64,000 bases of DNA, taken from NCBI RefSeq assembly GCF_900113955.1, contig NZ_FORH01000001.1:612395-676394 (forward strand), in the 5' to 3' direction. Below the pieces are notes generated by a model. That model was not told where the DNA came from. It saw nothing but the letters and a program-made list of their open reading frames with translations, and did no database searches. Positions 35,559-45,002 of this stretch are shown here, in pieces. The DNA is from Celeribacter neptunius. Lineage in GTDB: Bacteria > Pseudomonadota > Alphaproteobacteria > Rhodobacterales > Rhodobacteraceae. Numbering within the stretch: position 1 is the stretch's first letter; every line of letters begins with the position of its first letter. Position numbers and translations under genes: made by a program.

Positions 35559-36212
35559 TCAGCGTTTCTCGAGCGCCAGCCGCAGTCCCAGAGCGATCAG
35601 GATTGCACCCACGGAGCGCTCCATCCACAGCGCGAGCCGCTGACTGCGCCGCAGGCGCGCGCCGAGCCGGTCGCCCATCAGGATGAGCGGCGGTTCGATG
35701 AAGGCGGCAATGGCGATGATCAGCACCCCGTGCAGGAACAGCTGGGCCGAGATCGGCCCGGCGCCCTCGACCACGAATTGCGGCAGGAAGGCGAGAAAAA
35801 ACAGCGCCACTTTCGGGTTGAGAATATTGGTCAACATGCCGGCCCGAAACACCGACCATGTGCCACGGCGGGGCAGGGGCTGAGCAATGTTGCCATCGGC
35901 CTCTGGAATGAATGCGCCGCCTTTGGAGCGCAGAGCCTCGATGCCGAGCCAGATCAGATAGGCGGCGCCGAGCCATTTCACCGCGGAAAAGGCCAGTGCC
36001 GAGGTCATCAGAATGGCCGAGAGGCCAAGCGCGGCCATCAGCACATGGACGAAGGCCCCCGACCAGATGCCGAACATGGCGACAAAGCCGGCGCGGCGCC
36101 CGCCCTTGAAGGTGTGGCCAAGGATAAAGGCGAAATCCGGTCCCGGCACGAGGTTCAATGCCAGCGCAGCGGAGAGGAAGGTGGTCCAGTGGAGGAAGGA
36201 ATAATCAAACAT
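35559..36212 (-). CDS. LysE/RhtB-family amino-acid exporter
   Basis: 217-residue inner-membrane protein with five to six hydrophobic helices. The family start LALNLVPGPDFAFILG and the central MLTNILNPKVALFFLAFLPQF are diagnostic. The substrate (an amino acid or its derivative) is unknown. A second, distinct LysE-type gene lies at 56672-57307. Confidence 0.88.
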   Translation of the reverse strand: MFDYSFLHWTTFLSAALALNLVPGPDFAFILGHTFKGGRRAGFVAMFGIWSGAFVHVLMAALGLSAILMTSALAFSAVKWLGAAYLIWLGIEALRSKGGAFIPEADGNIAQPLPRRGTWSVFRAGMLTNILNPKVALFFLAFLPQFVVEGAGPISAQLFLHGVLIIAIAAFIEPPLILMGDRLGARLRRSQRLALWMERSVGAILIALGLRLALEKR

Positions 36213-36415
36213 GAGCGCAGGTTAGGGCGATGGCTTGTGCTCGGTCAACGGTGATCTGGAGCGATGGATCACTTGTGACGATCTTCTATAAGGCACCGGT
36301 CGGGGCGGTCAAAAAGGGATAGAAAGCCGCTGCCCAAGATTCTAGGTTGAGGCGAAGGACTGCCAGGGAAGAACTGCCAGAGAAGAACCGCCACGAAGGC
36401 TCACTGAGGTATAAC

Positions 36416-36886
36416 ATGTTTGAAGCACTGACCGCTTTGTTCCGCAAACCCGAAACTTACGAGACTCCTCTGCCCGAGGCGGATGCTCAGCATGCCATGG
36501 GAGCCTTGCTGGTCCGTGCGGCGAAGGCGGATCGGCTGATCCTGTTCGAGGAGCTGCAGGTGATCGACTGGATACTGGCGCAGCGATATGGGCTTGGCCC
36601 GGTGGACGCATCGAAAATGCGTGCGTCCTGTGAGAAGCTCGAAAAGGCCATGCCCGACACCGAGGAAATGAGCCGAATTTTGCGCGATGCGATCAGTTTC
36701 GAGGAGCGAGAGGCGACCTTGAGGGCGCTCTGGCAGGTGGTCTATGCCGACGGGGTCAAGCAAGACGAAGAAGACGTGTTGCTGCACCAGATCGAAGAGG
36801 TGCTGGGCATTTCTCCCGCGCGGGCAAAAGAGGTGCAATCCGAGGTCCAATCGGCGGCCGCGCCGGGGGCGGATGGCGCGCTTTGA
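36416..36886 (+). CDS. TerB-like helical protein
   Basis: 156 residues from ATG 36416 (TGAGGT upstream). All-helical, with the TerB/DjlA N-terminal pattern: HAMGALLVRAAKADRLILFEE, then EEREATLRALWQVVYADGVKQDEEDVLLHQIEEVLGI, where paired acidic residues could bind divalent metal. Members are often annotated as tellurite-resistance TerB, but no other ter gene is present, so a role in tellurite resistance should not be assumed. Located 47 bp upstream of uup. Confidence 0.8.
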   Translation: MFEALTALFRKPETYETPLPEADAQHAMGALLVRAAKADRLILFEELQVIDWILAQRYGLGPVDASKMRASCEKLEKAMPDTEEMSRILRDAISFEEREATLRALWQVVYADGVKQDEEDVLLHQIEEVLGISPARAKEVQSEVQSAAAPGADGAL

Positions 36887-36933
36887 GAGCAGCGATGCTT
36901 GACCTTCGCCGAGGCTGGCTGTAGCGGAGCATT

Positions 36934-38790
36934 ATGGCACGCGCACCCGTATTACAGCTCACCGATATCTCTCTCACCTTTGGCGGCGATCCCGTGTTCG
37001 ACGGGCTGAACCTCGTTGTTCAGGAGGGCGACCGCGTCGCCCTTGTCGGCCGCAACGGCTCTGGCAAATCGACCCTGATGAAAGTCATGGCGGGCCTCGT
37101 CGAACAGGATCGCGGCTCGCGCATCCTCGGCCCCGGCATCACGGTGGGGTATATGGAGCAGGAGCCGGATCTGTCGGGCTTTGCCACGCTGGGCGATTTC
37201 GCCGCCTCTGCGCTTGATCCGAGCGAGAGCTACAAGGTCGACATGGTCGCCGAAGGGCTGAAATTCGACCCGGAAACGCCGGTCGAGACCGCCTCGGGTG
37301 GGGAACGCCGCCGTGCCGCTCTGGCGAAGCTTCTGGCCGAGGCGCCCGGGCTGATGCTGCTGGACGAGCCGACCAACCATTTGGATATCGAGGCGATCGC
37401 CTGGCTCGAGGAAGAGCTGCGCACCACCAAGACGGCCTTTGTGCTGATCTCGCACGACCGGGCGTTCCTCAATCATCTCACCCGCGCGACGCTCTGGATC
37501 GATCGTGGTCAGGTGCGGCGACAGGAAGAGGGCTTCGAGGCCTTCGAGGCCTGGCGCGACAAGGTCTGGGAAGACGAGGACATGCAGCGCCACAAGCTCG
37601 ATCGCAAGATCAAGGCGGAGGCGCGGTGGGCGGTCGAAGGCATTTCGGCCCGGCGCAAGCGCAACATGGGCCGGGTGCGGGCGCTGCAGGACCTGCGATC
37701 CGAGCGCGCCAGTCAGATCCGCCGTCAGGGCACGGCGGCGATGGATCTGGAGGTCTCGGAAAAGTCCGGCAAACGGGTGATCGAGGCGGAGCACATCGCC
37801 AAACGTTTCGAGGACAAGATCATCGTCCGCGATTTCTCGATCAAGGTGGCGCGCGGCGACCGGATCGCTTTCGTCGGCCCGAATGGCGCCGGCAAGACCA
37901 CGCTTTTGAAAATGCTCACCGGCGAGATGGCGCCGGACAGCGGCACGGTGAAGCTTGGCACCAAGCTCGAAATGGCCGTCTTCGATCAGACCCGGTCCAA
38001 TATTCGCGAAGACCTGACGCTCTGGGAGGCGATGACCTCGGACAAGGAGATTTCCGTTTCCGGCAAGGCCGATCAGGTCATGGTGCGTGGTACGCCGAAA
38101 CATGTGGTCGGCTATCTGAAAGAGTTCCTGTTTTCCGAAGCCCAGGCTCGGGCCCCGGTTGCTGCGCTCTCGGGCGGCGAGAAAGCCCGGCTTCTGCTGG
38201 CGAAGATCATGGCAAAACCGTCGAATCTTCTGGTGCTCGACGAACCGACCAACGATCTCGACATCGAGACGCTGGATCTGTTGCAGGAGCTTCTGACCGA
38301 TTTCGAGGGCACGGTGCTTTTGGTGTCGCACGACCGCGATTTCATCGACCGGGTGGCGACCCAGACCGTGGCGATGGAAGGCCGCGGCGAGGCGGTGGCC
38401 TATGCCGGCGGCTGGTCGGATTACCTGTCGCAACGCGGCGCGGCACCGAAGCAGAAACCGCATATGGCGGGGGGTGAAAAAAACAAGGCGAAAGCCACGG
38501 GGCAGGCCCAAGATCAGGCTCAGGAACAAGCCGCGGCGAGGCCGGCGGAAAAGCAAAAATCCGGGCTCTCCTTCACCGAGAAACACCGGCTCGAGGCGCT
38601 ACCGGCCGAGATCGAGCGGCTGGAAGCGGAGATTGCCAAACTCGGGGAGCTTTTGTCGGATCCTGAGCTCTTCACCCGCGAGCCGGTGAAGTTCCAGAAG
38701 GCCACCGAAATGTTGAGCGAACGGCAAAGCGCCCTCGGGGCCGCAGAGGAAGAATGGCTTACGCTGGAAGAGAAGAATTCCGGCGCCTGA
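36934..38790 (+). CDS. uup: ABC-F ATPase Uup
   Basis: Soluble twin-ABC protein acting on ribosomes and affecting transposon excision. 618 residues. First Walker A GRNGSGKST (near residue 38), signature ASGGERRRAAL and DEPTNHLD; second Walker [23 protein letters not shown] and DEPTNDLD. The C-terminal Lys/Gln-rich linker and coiled coil (ALPAEIERLEAEIAKLGELL) is the Uup-type DNA-binding extension, which the other ABC-F protein in this window (58694-60547) has in a different form. Confidence 0.92.
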   Translation: MARAPVLQLTDISLTFGGDPVFDGLNLVVQEGDRVALVGRNGSGKSTLMKVMAGLVEQDRGSRILGPGITVGYMEQEPDLSGFATLGDFAASALDPSESYKVDMVAEGLKFDPETPVETASGGERRRAALAKLLAEAPGLMLLDEPTNHLDIEAIAWLEEELRTTKTAFVLISHDRAFLNHLTRATLWIDRGQVRRQEEGFEAFEAWRDKVWEDEDMQRHKLDRKIKAEARWAVEGISARRKRNMGRVRALQDLRSERASQIRRQGTAAMDLEVSEKSGKRVIEAEHIAKRFEDKIIVRDFSIKVARGDRIAFVGPNGAGKTTLLKMLTGEMAPDSGTVKLGTKLEMAVFDQTRSNIREDLTLWEAMTSDKEISVSGKADQVMVRGTPKHVVGYLKEFLFSEAQARAPVAALSGGEKARLLLAKIMAKPSNLLVLDEPTNDLDIETLDLLQELLTDFEGTVLLVSHDRDFIDRVATQTVAMEGRGEAVAYAGGWSDYLSQRGAAPKQKPHMAGGEKNKAKATGQAQDQAQEQAAARPAEKQKSGLSFTEKHRLEALPAEIERLEAEIAKLGELLSDPELFTREPVKFQKATEMLSERQSALGAAEEEWLTLEEKNSGA

Positions 38791-38799
38791 GGCGCGGAG

Positions 38800-38834
38800 G
38801 CCGACGGAATAAAGTGCGAAAGCCGATGGAATAA
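38800..38834. repeat. imperfect 22-bp direct repeat after uup
   Basis: GCCGACGGAATAA at 38800-38812 recurs as GCCGATGGAATAA at 38822-38834. Just after the uup stop; no stem-loop of terminator type. Probably a local duplication. Confidence 0.5.
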
Positions 38835-39013
38835 GCTGCTTTTTGCCGGTTCGCATTCCGGTCTCGGCGGCTTTTGTCCGAATTATGGTACTTCACGGTT
38901 TCCTCACGCGAGCGTGACCCGTACCCCTCTGTTTTCTTGCAAGATCTCCGCTATCTCTCCGGATGAGATGCCAATCAAGGCATCACCTCTGAACGAGGCA
39001 GATAAGGAGAAGA

Positions 39014-39613
39014 ATGATGAAACGTATCGCAACACCCGTGCTGGCCCTGGCCGCCTTTGCCGTGACCGCCCCGGCCTTTGCCGGTGGCTATTCCGAACCG
39101 GCCGTCGAGCCGGCGGTCGTCAACCCCGCACCGATCGTTCCGGTGGCCGCGGGTGCCGATTGGACCGGCGGTTATGCCGGTGCGACGCTCGGCTATGGCT
39201 GGGGCGATGGTGCGCTCGATAACGCCGACGACATGACCTATGGCCTGTTCGGCGGTTACAATTACGATTTCGGCAATTTCGTCCTCGGTGGCGAACTCGA
39301 GTATCTCGGCTCCGAGCTCGAGACCGGCACCGCCAAGCTCGACGACCTGACCCGTCTGAAGCTGCGTGCCGGCTATGACATGGGCCCGGCGCTCGTCTAT
39401 GGTGTGGTCGGTGCGGCCTATGCCAATGCCGATATCGGCGGCGTGTCCTATGACGACACCGGTTACACCTATGGTATCGGCGTCGATTACGCGCTGAGCG
39501 ACTCGATCAACGTGGGTGCCGAATTGCTGCAGAACGAATTCGACGAATTCGACAACAGCGGTTCCGATCTCTCCGCCACGACCCTGGGCGCTCGCGTTTC
39601 GTTCAAATTCTGA
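39014..39613 (+). CDS. small outer-membrane beta-barrel protein (OmpA-like/porin-type, opacity family)
   Basis: 199 residues with a signal peptide (basic MMKR, hydrophobic core, cleavage after AFA near residue 24). The mature part has a Pro/Val linker and alternating aromatic and Gly strands (DWTGGYAGATLGYGWGDG, YGLFGGYNYDFGNFVLGGE), as in eight-stranded barrels. It ends in the outer-membrane signature VSFKF with a terminal Phe. ATG 39014 and 39017 are both possible behind AAGGAG. A 15-bp duplication crosses the stop. Upstream, GATGCC / GGCATC at 38967-38984 may form a hairpin in the leader. Confidence 0.88.
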   Translation: MMKRIATPVLALAAFAVTAPAFAGGYSEPAVEPAVVNPAPIVPVAAGADWTGGYAGATLGYGWGDGALDNADDMTYGLFGGYNYDFGNFVLGGELEYLGSELETGTAKLDDLTRLKLRAGYDMGPALVYGVVGAAYANADIGGVSYDDTGYTYGIGVDYALSDSINVGAELLQNEFDEFDNSGSDLSATTLGARVSFKF

Positions 39614-39632
39614 TCGGTCAAATTCTGATCGA
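39603..39632 (+). repeat. 15-bp tandem duplication across the stop codon
   Basis: TCAAATTCTGATCGG (39603-39617) is repeated at 39618-39632 with one change. The unit contains the last Lys-Phe codons and the TGA stop, in the same frame, so readthrough would end at an identical Lys-Phe-stop five codons on. Confidence 0.8.
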
Positions 39633-39684
39633 CACGCGCACCAGTTCGCCTCCGGCATGACCGTCGGGGGCCTCTGTCCCCCCA

Positions 39685-39702
39685 GAACGACCCCGGTCGT
39701 TC
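39685..39702. terminator. possible hairpin between the barrel gene and speB
   Basis: GAACGAC / GTCGTTC with a CCCG loop (7-bp perfect stem), in a stretch rich in C/T. There is no real T-run, so a weak terminator or mRNA-stabilising hairpin. Confidence 0.4.
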
Positions 39703-39844
39703 CTCTCCCCCCGCATCTCTGATGTGGGGGGATTGCATTTTCAAACTGCAAACCGGTGCAGCTTTTCTGCAACTCCGGATTGCCATGCAGCCTCAACCGG
39801 TTACAGTGGGCCCATCGGTACGGATGGCGGTGGAGGAGACACCC

Positions 39845-40828
39845 ATGGCGCTCGAAGATGCGAAAACCCAGATCGATCTGGCTTTCACCGGATCGGGCCG
39901 GGGCCTGGCCTATGAGAATGCCTTTGGCGGTGCGCTTTCGGCCTTTCGCCGGCGCTATACCAAGGACCTGACCGGCGTTGATCTGGCGATCACCGGCGTG
40001 CCGTTCGATCAGGCGGTGACCAACCGCCCCGGCACCCGTCTCGGGCCGCGCGCGATCCGCGAAGCCTCGACATTGCAACCTTTCGATGCGCCCTATGGCT
40101 GGGATTACTCGCCCCTCGACGAGATGAACGTGGTGGATTACGGCGATCTGGCCTTTGACTATGCCATGGTGTCCGAATTCCCGGACAGGCTGACCGCGCA
40201 TATCCGCGGGATTCTCAAAGCCGGGGCCGGCAGCCTCGTATTGGGCGGCGATCACTATATCAGCTATCCGGTGCTCAAGGCCCATACCGAGAAATACGGC
40301 CGTCTGAGCCTGATCCATTTCGATGCCCATTCGGACACATGGCAGGATGACGATCTCACCCGGATCGATCACGGCACGATGTTCTACAAGGCGGTGAAAA
40401 CCGGGCTGATCGATCCGAAAACCTCGGTGCAGATCGGTATCCGCACCGACAATCCCGACACTCTGGGGGTCAATATCATCGACGCCCGCACCGTGCACGA
40501 ACGCGGTGCCGCCTGGGTCGCCTCCGAGGTCAAGCGCATCGTCGGTGACCGCAATTGCTACCTGACCTTCGATATCGACTGTCTCGACCCGGCCTTCGCG
40601 CCCGGCACCGGCACGCCGGTCTGGGGCGGATTGGCCTCCTGGCAGGCCGCCGCGATCCTGCGCGATCTGGCGGGGGTCAGGCTGACCGGTGGCGATGTCG
40701 TCGAGGTTTCGCCGCCCTATGACACCAGCGGCGCCACCGCCGTGGCCGGCGCCCATGTGGCGATGGAGCTGATCTGTCTCTACGGCTGGACGCGCCGCGC
40801 CGAGGCCGGCGAAGGGGCAGGGGCCTGA
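39845..40828 (+). CDS. speB: agmatinase / ureohydrolase
   Basis: Mn-dependent hydrolysis of agmatine to putrescine and urea. Start ATG 39845 behind GGAGGAGA; upstream in-frame ATGs have weaker context. 327 residues. The three metal-binding ureohydrolase signatures are present: GGDHYISYP (near residue 134), HFDAHSDTW (near 160) and FDIDCLDPAFAPGTG (near 243). Related enzymes act on guanidinobutyrate or guanidinopropionate, so substrate specificity is not certain. The DUF1499 gene follows after a single base. Confidence 0.88.
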   Translation: MALEDAKTQIDLAFTGSGRGLAYENAFGGALSAFRRRYTKDLTGVDLAITGVPFDQAVTNRPGTRLGPRAIREASTLQPFDAPYGWDYSPLDEMNVVDYGDLAFDYAMVSEFPDRLTAHIRGILKAGAGSLVLGGDHYISYPVLKAHTEKYGRLSLIHFDAHSDTWQDDDLTRIDHGTMFYKAVKTGLIDPKTSVQIGIRTDNPDTLGVNIIDARTVHERGAAWVASEVKRIVGDRNCYLTFDIDCLDPAFAPGTGTPVWGGLASWQAAAILRDLAGVRLTGGDVVEVSPPYDTSGATAVAGAHVAMELICLYGWTRRAEAGEGAGA

Positions 40829-40829
40829 G

Positions 40830-41252
40830 ATGAAAACGGCGCTCTGGATCGCGATCGGCCTGTTTGTTCTGGCGCAGCTCTACGTCCGGCTGGCGCCCAC
40901 GGAGCCGGAACGCTGGCATGTCGATCCTTTCGCCGCCCGCGATCCCGGGGCGAAAGGCGCGAAACGCGTCCTGCCCGTACCGCTCGAACCGGAAGAGGTG
41001 CTGATGCGCATCGCGGCGATTGCCGAAACCGAACCGCGCACCCGACATGTGGCGGGCTCGGTCGAAGAGGGGCGTCTGACCTATCGCACGCGCACCGCCT
41101 TCTGGGGGTTTCCCGATTTCACCACCGTCGCCGCCCGCACGGATGAGAGCGGCGCGCGGGTGGCCTTTCTGGCGCGGGCACGGTTCGGCAAATCCGATCT
41201 CGGGGTGAATGCGCGCCGGGTCACCGCCTGGATCGAGGCGGCCGGGTTCTAG
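40830..41252 (+). CDS. DUF1499 protein
   Basis: 140 residues with an N-terminal hydrophobic segment (residues 4-19), likely a membrane anchor. The DUF1499 body contains the typical [19 protein letters not shown]. Function unknown. ATG starts one base after the speB stop, so the two are translationally coupled. Nothing in the family ties it to polyamine metabolism. Confidence 0.8.
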   Translation: MKTALWIAIGLFVLAQLYVRLAPTEPERWHVDPFAARDPGAKGAKRVLPVPLEPEEVLMRIAAIAETEPRTRHVAGSVEEGRLTYRTRTAFWGFPDFTTVAARTDESGARVAFLARARFGKSDLGVNARRVTAWIEAAGF

Positions 41253-41320
41253 TCATTGTGGCTGTGAAAGGCGATTGCGAAAGCTTGACGGCCTCGCCAA
41301 AGCCGGGCAACAGATCATCC

Positions 41321-42370
41321 ATGATACCCGAAGACAGACTGCACCAGATCCTTCAGCGTTTTGAATTCCTTGAGGCCGCCATGTCGCAAGGCACAGGCGA
41401 TATTGTCGCTTTGGGCCGCGAATATGCCGCTCTGCGGCCGGTGGTGGACCAGATCCGTGCCTATCAGGCTTTGCTCGGCGATCTTGCCGAGGCCGAGGCG
41501 ATGCTTGGCGATCCGGAGATGAAAGCCCTGGCGGAAGAGGAACTGCCGGGGCTCAAAGCCCGGCTGCCCGAGGCGGAAGCGGCGCTGCAAATCGCGCTCC
41601 TGCCGAAAGACGCCGCCGATGACGGCTCCGCCATCATCGAGATCCGTCCGGGCACCGGCGGCGACGAGGCCGGGCTTTTTGCCGGCGATCTCTTGCGCAT
41701 GTATCAGCGCTACGCCGAGGCCAAGGGCTGGACCTTCGAGATCCTCGATCTCTCCGAGGGCGAGCTGGGCGGGATCAAGGAAGTCACCGCTAATATCAAG
41801 GGCGAAGGGGTCTTTGCCCGGATGAAATTCGAGAGCGGTGTGCACCGGGTGCAGCGCGTGCCCGAAACCGAGAGCGGCGGGCGCATCCACACCTCCGCCG
41901 CCACCGTGGCGGTGCTGCCCGAGGCGCAGGATGTGGATATCGAGATCAACCCCAATGACATCCGCATCGACACGATGCGCAGCTCCGGCGCCGGCGGTCA
42001 GCACGTCAACACCACGGATTCGGCGGTGCGGATCACCCATATCCCTTCGGGCATCGTGGTGACCAGTTCCGAGAAATCGCAGCACCGCAACCGCGAGATT
42101 GCGATGAACGTGCTGAAAGCGCGGCTTTACGACGCAGAGCGGCAAAAGCTGCACGATGCGCGTTCGGCGGATCGCAAGTCGCAGGTCGGCTCCGGCGATC
42201 GGTCCGAACGCATCCGCACCTATAATTTCCCGCAAGGCCGGATGACCGATCACCGTATCAACCTGACGCTCTACAAGCTCGATTCCGTGATGGGCGGTGA
42301 CCTGGACGAGGTGATCGATGCGCTGATCTCGGACCATCAGGCGACGCTTCTTGCGGAGATGGGCCAGTGA
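41321..42370 (+). CDS. prfA: peptide chain release factor 1
   Basis: Reads UAA/UAG stop codons and triggers hydrolysis. Start ATG 41321 ([19 protein letters not shown]); ribosome site weak. 349 residues. Contains the PET tripeptide in [14 protein letters not shown] and the catalytic GGQ in [16 protein letters not shown] (near residue 226). Overlaps prmC by 4 bases (GTGA). Confidence 0.97.
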   Translation: MIPEDRLHQILQRFEFLEAAMSQGTGDIVALGREYAALRPVVDQIRAYQALLGDLAEAEAMLGDPEMKALAEEELPGLKARLPEAEAALQIALLPKDAADDGSAIIEIRPGTGGDEAGLFAGDLLRMYQRYAEAKGWTFEILDLSEGELGGIKEVTANIKGEGVFARMKFESGVHRVQRVPETESGGRIHTSAATVAVLPEAQDVDIEINPNDIRIDTMRSSGAGGQHVNTTDSAVRITHIPSGIVVTSSEKSQHRNREIAMNVLKARLYDAERQKLHDARSADRKSQVGSGDRSERIRTYNFPQGRMTDHRINLTLYKLDSVMGGDLDEVIDALISDHQATLLAEMGQ

Positions 42371-43230
42371 CGGGCGGGACGGTTCAGAGCGCCCTGATCG
42401 CCGGAACCAAGCGGCTCAGCGCGGCCGGGATCGAGGGCGCGCCCCGCGATGCGCGACTGCTGATGTCCCATGTGCTGGGGCTCGACCCCGGGCGGCTCAC
42501 GCTGGTGATGCCCGATGCGATCTCCGAGGCCGATGTCAGGGCTTTCGACGTCGCGATCACCCGCCGCGTGGCCCGCGAACCGGTGTCGCATATCCTGGGC
42601 TATCGTGAGTTCTACGGCCGACGGTTCAAGGTGACCGCCGATGTGCTCGACCCGCGCCCCGAGACCGAGGTCCTGATCGCCGAAGCCTTGGCGCGCCCGT
42701 TCAATTCGGTCCTGGATCTCGGCGTCGGGTCGGGGGCTATCCTCTTGACCTTGCTGGCAGAACAGGTTCTGGCCAAGGGGCTGGGCACGGATCTTTCCGA
42801 GGCCGCCCTGAGTGTCGCGCGCGAGAATGCCGAAGGCTTGGGTCTCTCTGGCCGGGCCCGGTTCCAGCAGGCGGATTGGTGGGAGGGGATCGACGGGCAG
42901 TTCGAGCTGATCGTCTCCAACCCGCCCTATATCGCCCGAGACGAGATGGGGGCACTTGCGCCGGAGCTGGGCCATGAGCCGCGCATGGCGCTGACCGATG
43001 AGGCGGACGGGCTCGACGCCTATCGCGCGATTGCCGCCAAGGCCCGGCAATTTCTCGCGCCGCGCGGAAGGCTGATTGTCGAGATCGGCCCGACCCAGGG
43101 CGCGGCGGTCTCCGATCTGTTTCTCGATCAGGGGCTCAAAGCGGTGCGGGTTCTGGCAGATTGGGACGGGCGCGACCGGGTGGTGCGGGCTCAGGCGCCG
43201 AACCCGCATCCGCGCAACGATGGCAAGTGA
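42367..43230 (+). CDS. prmC: release factor glutamine methyltransferase
   Basis: Methylates the Gln of the RF GGQ motif. GTG start overlapping the prfA stop. 287 residues, with the PrmC N-terminal helical domain, [15 protein letters not shown], the SAM-binding [13 protein letters not shown] and the catalytic NPPY ([10 protein letters not shown]). The prfA-prmC pairing confirms the target. Confidence 0.96.
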   Translation: MTGGTVQSALIAGTKRLSAAGIEGAPRDARLLMSHVLGLDPGRLTLVMPDAISEADVRAFDVAITRRVAREPVSHILGYREFYGRRFKVTADVLDPRPETEVLIAEALARPFNSVLDLGVGSGAILLTLLAEQVLAKGLGTDLSEAALSVARENAEGLGLSGRARFQQADWWEGIDGQFELIVSNPPYIARDEMGALAPELGHEPRMALTDEADGLDAYRAIAAKARQFLAPRGRLIVEIGPTQGAAVSDLFLDQGLKAVRVLADWDGRDRVVRAQAPNPHPRNDGK

Positions 43231-43652
43231 GCGCAGCGCAGATCTGAAAAGGTCCGAGCGCCGTTCAAGTGACGTGACACGCACCGTTTTTGCTCTCAGC
43301 GAATTGGTAATCTTTATGCGTCAGTCTCGTCTGTGGCCGAGGGAGCCGGGCGCGCAATGCGAAATTTTGCTGCGAAATCACATCGCTTTCCCTCAAGATC
43401 GTGCGATTTGGCGCAGCACATGTGCAAAAAGCCCTTGTAATGCCCGGCGCAACATGATTACTGGGAAGGGCGTCAGGCGGGAGGTTGCTCCCCGGCGCAG
43501 TTACCCTGCACAGCTTTGATGTTGAGGGCTCCCAGCACTGGGAGCGCATGGGACAGACAAGCCATATCAAGGACAAGCCGGTCCAAGAATCCGGCAGACA
43601 CAGGCTCGATTTACCGAGACATAGGCGAGACATAGGCTCGAAAGAACAACAT
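43231..43652. other. 422-bp leader region upstream of the DUF4167 gene
   Basis: No credible gene. Contains a hairpin GCCGG / CCGGC at 43577-43595 and a perfect 11-bp tandem repeat GAGACATAGGC (43616-43626 and 43627-43637) ending 15 bases before the start codon; a related CAGACACAGGCTCGA lies at about 43594. The AT-rich part (43365-43460) may be the promoter. Confidence 0.55.
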
Positions 43653-44285
43653 ATGAGATCTTCGAAAAACCGTTCGCGGTCCAAGAACAACCGCAACCGT
43701 TCCGTTGGCAATATCGTCAACCGTGTCTTCGACAGCTCCGGCCCCGAGGGCAAGGTGCGCGGGACACCGCAACAGATCATTGAGAAATACAATCAGCTGG
43801 CCCGCGATGCGCAGCTCGGCAACGACCGTGTCGCCGCCGAGAACTTCCAGCAGCACGCCGAGCATTACCTGCGGCTTCTGGGACAGGCCCAGAAAGAACA
43901 GGAAGCGCAGCGCGAGCAGCAGGAGCGCGAACAGGCCGAGCGCCGCGAACGCCAGGAGGCGGAACGCGCCGAACGGGCCGAGCGTCAGCGCAAACGCGAA
44001 GATCAGCAGCAGAACAACGCAGCGGCGGCGGCTGGCGAAGGCGATCAGCCGGATCTGGTCTTTGTCGAGAACGAGACGCCGGCTGCGGACAACGGGCTGG
44101 TCGAGACCCCCGAGGACGCGCCGAAGCCGAAAAAGCCGCGTGCCCCGCGCAAACCGCGCAAGACCAAGGCCGAGCGTGAGGCGGAAGCCGCGGCCAAGGC
44201 AGCGGAACAGCCGGCCGAGGCGCCTGCGGCTGAAGCCTCTGCGCCCGAGGCTTCCGGTGGCGATGCCCCGGCAGAGGTCGAGTAA
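43653..44285 (+). CDS. DUF4167 RNA-binding-like basic protein
   Basis: 210 residues. The conserved N-terminal domain (about residues 1-75: NRNRSVGNIVNRVFDSSGPE, GTPQQIIEKYNQLARDA and NFQQHAEHYLRL) is diagnostic for DUF4167, confined to alphaproteobacteria. The rest is a highly charged, low-complexity region: a Glu/Arg/Gln coiled stretch, then a Lys/Pro/Arg block and an Ala/Glu/Pro tail, probably disordered. Frequently found downstream of prmC. Function unknown; nucleic-acid binding is suggested by the basic N-terminus. Confidence 0.88.
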   Translation: MRSSKNRSRSKNNRNRSVGNIVNRVFDSSGPEGKVRGTPQQIIEKYNQLARDAQLGNDRVAAENFQQHAEHYLRLLGQAQKEQEAQREQQEREQAERRERQEAERAERAERQRKREDQQQNNAAAAAGEGDQPDLVFVENETPAADNGLVETPEDAPKPKKPRAPRKPRKTKAEREAEAAAKAAEQPAEAPAAEASAPEASGGDAPAEVE

Positions 44286-44350
44286 GACCCAACTCGGAAC
44301 GCAGCCCGGGCAGGCGTCGTGACAGGAGCCAGCCCTGACGTGAATTTCAG

Positions 44351-44378
44351 ACCCCCGGTCTCTTGCGAGGCCGGGGGT
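44351..44378 (+). terminator. strong hairpin after the DUF4167 gene
   Basis: 12-bp stem (44351-44362 with 44367-44378, one G-T pair) and a TTGC loop; a CTTTTT run follows only 13 bases later. Likely the terminator of the DUF4167 unit. Confidence 0.65.
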
Positions 44379-44438
44379 TCTGTCAGGGGGCTTTTTGATC
44401 TTTGGTCTGTATGCGGTTCGCTATGATCGCGACAGGTC

Positions 44439-44939
44439 TTATGCGCTGGGGCGCGCGCCGATCAGCGTGTCGATCAGCAAGGACAGCATTTCGCCGCGAT
44501 TGGTGGTGCCGGATTTACGATAGATCGCATTGAGATGCGCCTTGATCGTGCCCTCGGCATTGCCGCGCAGCTGGGCGATCTCGGCGATTGACATCCCCTT
44601 GACCAGAAAGCCTGCGACATCGCGTTCGGCGGGCGACAGGCGCCAGTCGTCGAAATGGCTTTCGATCACGTCGAAGACGGCGCGCGACGCCTGATCGAGG
44701 CTCTGCTCGAGCCGCTCCTTGCGCCGGATCAGGGTCAGCATGTACCGCAGCTCGAACAGGATGGCGATGATCAGGGTGAGGGCGGCCATCGCTTCGATCA
44801 GCAGATGCGAGGTGGGCTTGCCGCCGGCCTCCTGAAAATCGGCGAAGACATCGGAGAGAAAGAAGACGATGCAAAAGGCCTGGACCGCGACGAGGGCGAT
44901 CAGCGCCGCCGAGCTTTTCGTAGGAATAGGGGGGCGCAT
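44439..44939 (-). CDS. membrane-anchored LuxR-type regulator
   Basis: 166 residues. Two hydrophobic segments (about residues 10-30 and 46-66) are separated by a short loop (FADFQEAGGKPTSH). A charged linker follows, then a LuxR/GerE helix-turn-helix at about 100-160: LSPAERDVAGFLVKGMSIAEIAQ and GTIKAHLNAIYRKSG. No response-regulator receiver or autoinducer-binding domain. A membrane-bound DNA-binding protein is inferred. Follows the cytochrome b561 and PepSY genes on the same strand, 63 bp from the former. Confidence 0.82.
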   Translation of the reverse strand: MRPPIPTKSSAALIALVAVQAFCIVFFLSDVFADFQEAGGKPTSHLLIEAMAALTLIIAILFELRYMLTLIRRKERLEQSLDQASRAVFDVIESHFDDWRLSPAERDVAGFLVKGMSIAEIAQLRGNAEGTIKAHLNAIYRKSGTTNRGEMLSLLIDTLIGARPSA

Positions 44940-45002
44940 GTTGTCCTCTTGCTGCTCGCAGATCTGATCATCCCTGACCGGATCGAAAGATCCGGTGGAA
45001 TG

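Noticed and set aside
36416-36886. Tellurite-resistance operon
   Set aside because: Only a TerB-like protein is present, without terA, terC, terD or terE; the fold alone does not show resistance.
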